Source of the DNA: Medicago truncatula
Taxonomy: Eukaryota > Streptophyta > Magnoliopsida > Fabales > Fabaceae
Direction of reading: 5' to 3'
Length of the DNA: 64,000 nt
NCBI RefSeq assembly: GCF_003473485.1
Contig: NC_053046.1
Location: 2,552,001 to 2,616,000, forward strand
The notes under the pieces were generated by a model. The model did not search any database. It was not told the origin of the DNA and worked only from the letters and a program-made list of their open reading frames with translations. The position numbers and the translations under genes were made by a program. Below are positions 56,479 through 64,000 of this stretch, piece by piece (position 1 is the stretch's first letter; every line of letters begins with the position of its first letter).

Positions 56479-58090
56479 CATATATCAACTCATATATTTC
56501 ATGTGTAAATGAACATTATGTTTAAACTATGTTATTTTTTAGTAGTGTAAAACCATGTCCATTTAAAAAGCTTTAAGAGAGACGATATATATAATGTTTT
56601 ATATACAATCTTAAAATACATAAACCTACTAAAAAGCTTCTCAACCATATTATTCATTTAAACTATGTTCGTTAACATTTTAAACTCATAGTTTAGCCAT
56701 TATTCGTTTAAGAGGAGTAACTTTTTAAATTATAACTATATATATATAGACACACATATAATGATTTTTTATATATATAAAGTTATACTAACATGTTTTC
56801 TAACACAATTATTCTAATTGATTAACATTCAAATTATTTGAGTAAATTATATACATCTCACATGAATTTATATTGTGCAAAACAATTTTAAGGTTTTCTA
56901 ACATTGCAACATTACATTATATTAAAGAAAACTTGCTAATGCAATGCTTTAATTCTTTTTAATTTCATACTCTAATTTTCTACTCTTCATTATAGTCTAA
57001 ATCATAGTTACAAAATTTGTTGTGGACTTCAGCGAATCAAGAACCGGTTCACCCAGAATTCGTATGTAATTCGAAAACAGAAAGTACCAGACGTACCATC
57101 ACACAAAAACTGATTTAACTAAAAAAATTTGAACTAATTAATTAATTGAACTCAGAAAACGGAACATCACTTTAATAAAAGTAATTAGCCATTGTCCCCA
57201 CTGTAGCATTGACCCCCACCATCACAACATGTATGGTGACGTGACCACTGGTATTACTACTATTTCGTGAATAAAAGTAAAGTAGTTGTGGGCTTTGGTA
57301 TTTATAAGCTATGCTTCCTTTCGTTATGTGATAACTGCCCGATGTGGGACATTTCTTTATACAGTATTTTTCTTCTTCTTTGTAAATTACATATCATAAC
57401 ACCATTGTCGCTTCAGCTGGCCTTATTCACTCAAAGCACCATCGTTCCCCTTAAAGCTTCAAGTTTCGGTGATGGCTCCAAAAAGAGGTTCGGTGAGGGG
57501 TCCAAAAAATTTTGATTTAAGGGACTCGGGTTTCTCACTGAGATAAGGGATCAAATGCAAGCCCCTTGTTGTTATTCATTTTCAGAATGTGGTGTTGAGG
57601 AGTACTATTACAACAAAAAAACAAACAAGAAGGTAGGGGGAGAGAATAACACTCTTTCCTCAGGACATTAACGACAACATTGTAAAAACTGAGGAGGAAG
57701 ACGAGGTAGGGAAGAGCATTGAAGATGTTTTTGAATGTATGAAGTAGCACGGTTGCATTCTCGAAGAATCTTGCATCTTCAGAGGCTCCTTTGGTCCCCA
57801 AAATCCACAATGAGAAATCATTTTTCGAATAAAAGTTTTTTTTATATTTTTTTATAATTAAAATAGAATAAGTACAATGAATAAAATTAACTATTTTAAT
57901 TACAACTCAAATGATTAATTCACAAAAGGGATAACATACAAGACTCCAACACATAAAAAGTTACAAAAATAACCGATTTATATATAGTTCAAAGGGGTAA
58001 CCCACCAAGTTACAAACACATAACAAGAGGTATTTATCACCTTTAATGTGAACAAAGATTAAGATAACAAGAGTCAAACACCAATAATAG

Positions 58091-58091
<1 letters not shown>
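55996..58091. other. Intergenic, no recognised gene
   Basis: AT-rich. 56685-56880 recurs at 59848-60020 (TTAGCCATTATTCGTTTAAG, then CATTCAAAT(T/G)ATTTGA). The frames at 57267-57515 (plus) and 57535-57810 (minus) resemble nothing I know. Confidence 0.35.
56425..56474. repeat. (AT)n microsatellite
   Basis: About 25 uninterrupted AT dinucleotides. Confidence 0.95.

Positions 58092-58168
<77 letters not shown>
58092..58168. repeat. Compound (TA)n(TG)n microsatellite
   Basis: About 16 TA units pass directly into about 22 GT units with one CT interruption near the end. Confidence 0.95.
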
Positions 58169-58169
<1 letters not shown>

Positions 58170-58371
58170 TGTGTGTTTAATAATGATTCATACTCACAAT
58201 GTGAATGACGTCTGAAGCATTCAAATGTTTACATTACATGAGGCGTCAACTATGACACCGATTGAAATTTTCCAACCAACTACACTAGTTGATATTTCCA
58301 ACTCAATTGTGCCACTTAAAGTATAGACATTCTCTCTATTAGCAATTATGATAACTGACAAGTTTTATTTA

Positions 58372-59454
58372 GGCTAAATTACCTTTTTGGTCCCTTAACT
58401 ATTTAATTGGTTTCGGTTTGGTCCCTTAATTAAATTTTGATCCCTTAACTTTCTCTTTTGAATTATTTTGGTCCCTTAACTTTCTCTTCGTTATACATTT
58501 TGGTCCTTCCCGTTAAATTTAATTAAAAAACGTTAGGGTTTAGAAACTCAGCAACAACACCGTCAACAGCAACAAGAAAAAAATCCAAAAACTCATAAAA
58601 TTCATACACAAACCCAGAACTTCATAAACAAAAAGAAATCCAAATTTTATAACAAAAACCATAAACAAGAAAAATCATTTCTAACTCATCTTCCAATTAT
58701 CTTTTCCATACAAATTCCAAAAGCATAAACAAAAATCATAATCATCATCATTTTTTCAACTCTCAATAATCATAACCCAAAACCATAAGTCCAAAGACCA
58801 AATAGAAAAATAACAAATGAGGCACACAAATTGCACCACATTCATGCCAGCAAACACAAGAAAACAACAAACACAGCAAACCGCACACAAATCACACTCT
58901 CAATAATCATAACACAGAAAACATATCAATTGGGGAAAACGAAATTGATTATTGTTCTTAAATTGGGGAAAATGGAAAAACGATTAGGGTTTCAGAATTG
59001 GGGAAAACGGATTCAACAATTTACGATTTGAGAAAGAAATTGTTGGAATTGTTGTTGCTTAAATGATTTGTTGAAATGATTTGATGGAATTGTTGTTGTT
59101 GACATTGAGATTGAGTATATGTGGTTGTTGAAAAGAGAAGAGAAGAAAATAGATTTTTTTTTGCTGTGAGAAGATGAAGATCTGGAAAACGTGAAACTGA
59201 TCTGAAAATTTTAATGAAGAAGTTGAAGATAAGGAAAAAATATAATAAAAATTTTCAGAGCCAATGTTATAATGACATGTGTACAACAGTTAATATTTTT
59301 TTTATTAAACCCTAACGTTTTTAATTAAATTTAACGGAAATGACCAAAACGTGTAACAAAGAGAAAGTTAAAGGACCAAAATAAATCAAAATTTAGTTAA
59401 GAGACCAAACCAAAACCAATTAAATAGTTAAGGGACCAAAAAGATAATTTAACC
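58372..59454. mobile_element. 1083-bp long-TIR Mutator-type element, 9-bp target duplication
   Basis: Perfect TTTTATTTA copies flank it (58363-58371 and 59455-59463). The left arm GGCTAAATTACCTTTTTGGT, then CCCTTAACTATTTAATTGGT, pairs with its inverse at the right end. TIRs are about 160 bp, reaching AACGTTAGGGTTT / AAACCCTAACGTTT. The interior has no transposase. Long TIRs plus 9-bp duplications fit MULEs. Confidence 0.88.
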
Positions 59455-59580
59455 TTTTATTTAATATATTCTACCGTAGCTTCCATTTTATATTCACGTA
59501 AATTTTAATGTTATTGCTTTTAACAACTAAAACGTGGACAATTACTACCATCCAAGGAATCACACAGTCTCCAATCAACT

Positions 59581-59583
<3 letters not shown>

Positions 59584-59633
<50 letters not shown>
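59584..59633. repeat. (AT)n microsatellite
   Basis: About 24 TA units. Confidence 0.95.
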
Positions 59634-59636
<3 letters not shown>

Positions 59637-59872
59637 CAAGAAATTTCACAACACGCAACAAGTTGTTTGCAAGAGAAATAGTTGCAACATCACGAAACAA
59701 AAATTTAAATCTCACATCTGATAGATGTGATATGGTTATTAGTGTCACTTTTATTAATAAAAATTATCCTTCCCTAAGTTTTTATAATTTTTTAAATATA
59801 AAATCCATGAGTAGAAGTAAGAAAATAAGAATAAATTCGAATCTTATAGCTTAGCCATTATTCGTTTAAGAG

Positions 59873-59873
<1 letters not shown>

Positions 59874-59922
<49 letters not shown>
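59874..59922. repeat. (AT)n microsatellite
   Basis: About 24 AT units, directly after CGTTTAAGAGGA. Confidence 0.95.
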
Positions 59923-59925
<3 letters not shown>

Positions 59926-61058
59926 CCTTCAAATTATACCAACATATTTCCTTACACGTTAGTGCTTTTAAACACACTTCTAATCTATTAACATTCAAAT
60001 GATTTGACTAAACTATGCACAAAAGATGAAAATGAAAGAAAAAAAATTTAAAAGATTAAAATGAAAGAAAAAAAGCTTAAAAATTAAGTGTCTAATGTTG
60101 ACAAAATAAGGAACCAAAAAAATGTGTAAGCTAAACAACACATAATCTACTTCCTTGTTAACACAATTCAGATTTTATAATCCAAACTATTTATTAAAGG
60201 TTTAGTTTATACACTATAAAATTTGAACTCTTTATTAAAGATTCACTATATACATTATAATCTATCTCTAAAATAATCTTTTAGGATGTTTGAAACATTT
60301 CAGATTATATCTTTTGAACTATTTTGAAATGTTTCAGTTTTTATATTTCAAACTATATATCTACAAGTTTTGGATAGATGCGAGCAAAACTCTATTACTG
60401 CCTTAAATTTTAGAACAACAAACATAGTTTAGAGTATATATTCTAAATAAAAAGTATTTTTGGAAGAAAAAAAACAAAATGCGTGAGAAACAAATAAAGT
60501 GAAAAAAGTAATAATCAAAAGAATTCTGCTCTTTACCCAACACATTTTGCGCGCGTTCAACTGAAATACTGAAAATACACTTGCGTGAGTTAACTCACGT
60601 AGGTGTTAAATATGTGCAGCTTAACTCACGATGCGTGCTGTTTTAAACACAGACAAAATCTCATTTCCTCATTTTTCATCTAAAATCTCCAAAATCTCTT
60701 TCAAATCACCCAAATCCAAAATTCCTTAAAGTTCAAATCAAACAACACTCCATTAACAAGTAAGTTTTCATAATCAAACACCATTAAACTTTTATGTTTA
60801 TATGTTAGATTTTTTCTCTTAAATTAGAATTTTTTTAGATTTAGGGTTTGTTTAAATTTTGTTTTTTTTCTTCAAGAAATCATACAATGTTTACATGAAA
60901 ATGACCTGTGTTGCTTAAATGTTTAGATGTTTGCATGTTTATGTTGTAGTTATGAGTTTTAGGATTTATGTATAATTTACACTCCAAATGTTTGATGAAA
61001 TGTTTGAATGAGTTTTTCATTGATTGTTTTTAATTTCTTATTGTGTAGATTTGAAGCA

Positions 61059-61442
61059 ATGGCTGATATGTTCGACGTTCAAGCACAGTTCAACGGTGGA
61101 GAACCTCAGAGGTTAAAGGTTTGGTACCTTGGTGTCACCTTAAGAGATCTCAAGGATCAACTGAATGAATTCAACCAAGGAGTCAACCCCGGAGACACAA
61201 GGAGGGTGGAATACGTTCGGTATAAACGTCCAACATTCGACGATGAGAGAATATCATTCAGTTGGGTGGAATTAGCGAACAACGGCGACATGAAGAGCAT
61301 GTTTTGGGAGCACAACATGTTACCGTGGATCGATATGTGTGTAACGTTGCTGAGATTAACTGATGATATTCTCAACAGCTCTGAAATTAAGTTTTATTGT
61401 CAACAGCTCAACAGTTTGATTCCGTCAGAAGATCGTGATTAG
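61059..61442 (+). CDS. 127-residue protein of a transposon-associated type, unassigned
   Basis: The start ATG at 61059 follows a good acceptor (TTGTGTAG, 61041-61048). A donor AACAA|GTAAGT at 60760 gives a plausible 289-bp 5' UTR intron. The protein begins MADMFDVQAQFNGG, contains TLRDLKDQLNEFN, DTRRVEYVRYKRP and ISFSWVELANNGDMKSMF, and ends LIPSEDRD. This order resembles the PB1-like N-terminal region of some plant MULE-type proteins, but the match is weak and no MULE, SWIM or zinc-knuckle domain follows. The frame is fully open and composition is clearly more GC-rich than its surroundings, so it is probably a real or recently active coding sequence. It lies inside the 60521-62789 element. 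Confidence 0.5.
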   Translation: MADMFDVQAQFNGGEPQRLKVWYLGVTLRDLKDQLNEFNQGVNPGDTRRVEYVRYKRPTFDDERISFSWVELANNGDMKSMFWEHNMLPWIDMCVTLLRLTDDILNSSEIKFYCQQLNSLIPSEDRD

Positions 61443-62084
61443 GTAGAGAATGCACCTTTCAACTACAATTGTCTTACCTCTGAAATTGGATAAATTCAAA
61501 CTTGCTAAACAACAGCTCTCAAGCGTTCACCCAAAAGTTTTATTGTTCCTTTCAAAACAACATTTATTATGCATAATCAGCTATACAAGTTTAAAAAACG
61601 TGTAGAATTAAGTTTTTTACAAGTTAAAAAACGTGTAAAAAACATAGGTTAGAATTATGCTATTCTCCCAACACATTTTGCTTGCTCCCAAGTGAAATAT
61701 CGAAAATACCCCGCGTTAGTTAAGTAACACAGGTGTTAAAATATGTGCAACTTAAGTCACGCACGCACGCCTAATACCACAACGTGACTTAAGTCACGCA
61801 CCACTAACCGGTGCGCGTGTTAACTCACGCAGGTTTGTCGGTGGTCTGAACTCAAGAACACACGTTTTTTGGATTGTGTTCAAGTAATTTTAATTGGTTT
61901 TGCACATTTTTTTACTATGTTTTACACGTTTTTTGACTATATTTGTGGTAGATATTACATATGTTACAATCCCCCCTATAAATACACCTCCAAACTTCAA
62001 CATTTCCTCAGACCTCCTCACTCTCCCCTTATAAATCTCCTTCTTTTCCTTTTTTTTTAGTCTTTATATATTTTGGTGTAAAAA

Positions 62085-62370
62085 AAAGGCCAATCAAGGG
62101 GTAAAAATAAGTCAATCGAGGGGTAAGAATAGGCCTATCGACTTGGGATAAAAAGTGGTCAACCATTGGGGTAAAACTAAATCTGCTTCTTTTTACCCCT
62201 AAAACTTTTTACCGTGCGTAAAAAGAATCTTCTTGGGGTATAATAAGAACCTGATTTAGACTTACCCCAAGGGGTGATGTCTTTTACCCCAAAAAGATTG
62301 GGCTCTTAGCTCAAAGTTGGTCTCTTTTTGCCCATGATTGGTCTCTTTTTACCCCAAAGAACTAGATTTT
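62085..62370. repeat. Two-strand cluster of GGGGTAAAA words
   Basis: Plus-strand forms (GGGGTAAAAATAA, GGGGTAAGAATAG, TTGGGGTAAAAC) dominate the first half. Inverse forms (TTTTTACCCCTAAA, TTTTACCCCAAAAAG, TTTTTACCCCAAAG) dominate the second half, about ten copies in all, with further single copies at 62618 and 62683. Confidence 0.75.
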
Positions 62371-62812
62371 GTAAATTCGAATAAAATGTATCAATTATTG
62401 TAATTGTATCAATGATATTAATAAAATGAGATGTTTTATGTATTATTTTATGATTATTTTTGTTCAATTTTTATTCTTTTATGATTATTGTAATTGTAAT
62501 TTATGTATTATTTTATGATTATTTTTATTCAATTTTTATCAATTAGTAATTGCATTTATTTTAATTATCTTTGTTCCATTCTTTTTATTTATATAGAATA
62601 AAAAATTGAGACCAACCTTGGGTAAAAAGAAAATTTATAAGAATAAAATGTATCAATTAATTTTATATAGAATATAAAATTTCTTGGGGTGACATAGCGT
62701 GACTTAAGCCACGCTATGCAATTAGGTGTGCGTGAGTTAACTCAAGCAAGGGTGCGCGAGTGATTTTTGCTGGAAGAAGAGCAGAATTCGAAAAATTATG
62801 ATCAAGATCTAA

Positions 62813-63566
62813 GAAGATTGCTTTTTAGGCCCCCCAATATCTCTTTAGGCCCCCTAAAAATACAAAAATAACCTTTATAATACATCCGGTAGTTACATAC
62901 CGGTAGTGCATTTTAAATTTTCACATTTTACACCTTCGGTATGTACATACCAGAGGCACATTTACAAATTTTCGCGTTTATCGCATTATGTTATTTAAAT
63001 GTACATGTTCTGCTATGTTGGAAAATTCACAAACTTTTGGTAGGGTGCATAAAATTTACAGAAATAAAAGGATCAAACTTTTCATTGAATATGACAGAAC
63101 TCTAAAAAAATTATGCAGAAACAATACGAGAGAGGAAGAAGCAAGGTTTACCTTCTAAATGATTGCAATTAAGTAAAGATTGACGCCATTTGTTCTATTA
63201 ATTGTGATGAAAACACAACAAAAATTGGCCAACAAACGCAAGGTATGGAACAATATTGAAGCTTAGAAAATAACTCTTAAAAAACTACACCATTTTATAC
63301 AGATAACAACGTGGGTGGAGTACGGTATATATATACCGGAGGTGTAATTGAGAAATCGCAAAATGAATGTTCCTCCAGAACATAACTACCGAATGCGATA
63401 AGCGTGAAAATTTGTAAATGTGCCTCCGGTATGTACATACCGAAGGTGTAAAATGTGAAAATTTAAAATGCACTACCGGTATGTAACTACCAGATGTATT
63501 ATAAAGGTTATTTTTGTATTTTTAGGAGGCCTAAAGAGATATTGGGGGGCCTAAAAAGCAATCTTC
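62813..63566. mobile_element. 754-bp Mutator-type MITE with perfect 9-bp target duplication
   Basis: AAGATCTAA flanks both ends (62804-62812 and 63567-63575). TIRs of about 175 bp (62813-62987 and 63393-63566) begin GAAGATTGCTTTTTAGGCCC. The arms contain short palindromes such as CCGGTATGTACATACCG and CCGGTAGTTACATACCGG. The interior is AT-rich and non-coding. It sits directly upstream of the S10 promoter. Confidence 0.93.
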
Positions 63567-63582
63567 AAGATCTAACAGAAAA

Positions 63583-63675
63583 TTGGGCCATGGGTAAGCC
63601 CAAATAGAAAGGCCCGGCTCGCATAACTATTGGCAAGTCCATCGTATATAACAAAGAGAAAGTAAATTAGGGTTT
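63583..63675 (+). promoter_or_regulatory. S10 promoter: site II elements and telo-box
   Basis: TTGGGCC (63583-63589), AAGCCCA (63596-63602) and GGCCC (63611-63615) are site II-type elements in both orientations. TTAGGGTTT (63667-63675) is an inverted telo-box. A TATATA at 63645-63650 lies between them. Site II plus telo-box is the known arrangement of plant ribosomal-protein and cell-cycle genes. Confidence 0.85.
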
Positions 63676-63757
63676 AGAAGATTGCAGCGCGAAGGGATTA
63701 GAAAGGAGTGTTCGTTCGCCGCTGAAGTTTCTGTTGTGCTGCTTCTACATTGCAATC

Positions 63758-64000
63758 ATGGTATATCATTTTCTCGACAAATCGAAACTTCATTTTAGCT
63801 ATTCCAATTTTATTCATTTTTTTTGTTTAATTTTATCAGATCATTACTGAGAAAAATCGTAGAGAGATCTGCAAATACCTCTTTCAAGGTATGTTAATCT
63901 TGTGAAATAATCTAGGGTTTCACTTTGTTGTGATTTTATCGTGTTTGAATTGGGTAAGTTGTTGTTGTTGTTCAGAGGGAGTTTGCTATGCAAAGAAGGA
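63758..64000 (+). CDS. RPS10: 40S ribosomal protein S10 (5' part)
   Basis: Seen: the start codon ATG at 63758-63760 is alone in its coding exon, followed directly by an intron (63761-63839). Exon 2 (63840-63888) reads IITEKNRREICKYLFQ and exon 3 (63976 onwards) EGVCYAKKD, cut by the window end. This is the conserved N-terminus of eukaryotic S10 (eS10). Known role: structural protein of the 40S head near the mRNA entry region. The split directly after the start codon is common among ribosomal-protein genes and does not depend on another upstream ATG. The promoter carries site II and telo-box elements. The remaining 150 or so residues lie outside the window. Confidence 0.93.

Larger units (their letters stand above)
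60521..62789. mobile_element. 2.27-kb TIR element carrying a spliced small gene
   Basis: The ends GAATTCTGCTCTT (60521-60533) and AAGAGCAGAATTC (62777-62789) are perfect inverted repeats. Subterminal TTGCGTGAGTTAACTCACG on the left has its inverse GCGTGAGTTAACTCAAGCAA on the right. The left 110 bp (CCCAACACATTTTGC... GGTGTTAAATATGTGCA) recurs directly at 61668-61775. Inside lie a small ORF with a 5' UTR intron (60760-61442) and a cluster of GGGGTAAAA words. A clean target duplication was not found, so the family is open; a Mutator-type origin is a guess. Confidence 0.65.

Noticed and set aside
57267..57810. Two ORFs, plus then minus, as a divergent gene pair
   Set aside because: No domain, no splice context, low-complexity hydrophobic composition and no promoter-like signal that I can support.
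59534..59854. ORF with a long Ile-Tyr run
   Set aside because: The run is simply translated (TA)n microsatellite; the rest resembles nothing.

Overview
This window is plant nuclear DNA, almost certainly from a papilionoid legume and most likely Medicago truncatula or a close relative. That rests on the protein sequences, the very AT-rich intergenic DNA, the spliced genes with canonical GT-AG introns, and the density of small inverted-repeat transposons. The species call is inference; no database was searched. All exon coordinates come from reading splice sites and family conservation by eye, checked by reading-frame arithmetic.

Layout, left to right. (1) 93-6157, plus: the 3' part of a PIAL-type SUMO E3/E4 ligase gene with an SP-RING finger and a SUMO-interacting motif. 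(2) 9303-13240, minus: a complete SGT1 co-chaperone gene (TPR-CS-SGS, 9 coding exons). (3) About 10.7 kb of gene-poor DNA packed with MITEs and larger TIR elements. (4) 23911-26967, plus: a GH9 endo-1,4-beta-glucanase. (5) 29891-33520, plus: SPO11-2, the meiotic double-strand-break transesterase subunit. (6) 34442-36870, plus: a second GH9 endoglucanase, a near-identical paralogue of gene 4 with the same eight exons. (7) 38356-41849, plus: plastid ispF of the MEP isoprenoid pathway. (8) About 10.7 kb of transposon-rich intergenic DNA. (9) 52570-54310, plus: an R2R3-MYB closely matching MYB103, a secondary-wall/lignin regulator. (10) 54311-63757: a copia retrotransposon fossil, microsatellites, three larger TIR elements and a small spliced ORF. 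(11) 63758 to the window end, plus: the start of ribosomal protein S10, with a textbook ribosomal-protein promoter.

The genes do not form a pathway. They are ordinary neighbours on a euchromatic arm. Two of them, the GH9 pair and MYB103, both concern the cell wall, but nothing in the sequence links them.

The most informative unexpected structures are: a tandem duplication of intron 2 plus exon 3 inside SPO11-2, whose upstream exon copy is broken by a MITE and has lost its 5' splice site; a palindromic E2F-type site just upstream of SPO11-2; a complete tRNA-derived SINE with perfect target duplications inside MYB103 intron 2; a 754-bp Mutator-type element with 9-bp duplications inserted directly against the S10 promoter; a GC-AG intron inside the SP-RING coding region; a hAT transposase BED-finger fossil within a PIAL intron; and a 2.3-kb TIR element carrying a small spliced ORF and a dense two-strand cluster of GGGGTAAAA motifs. 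I saw no CRISPR array, rRNA gene or intact tRNA gene, and no clear case for a wholly new biological system.
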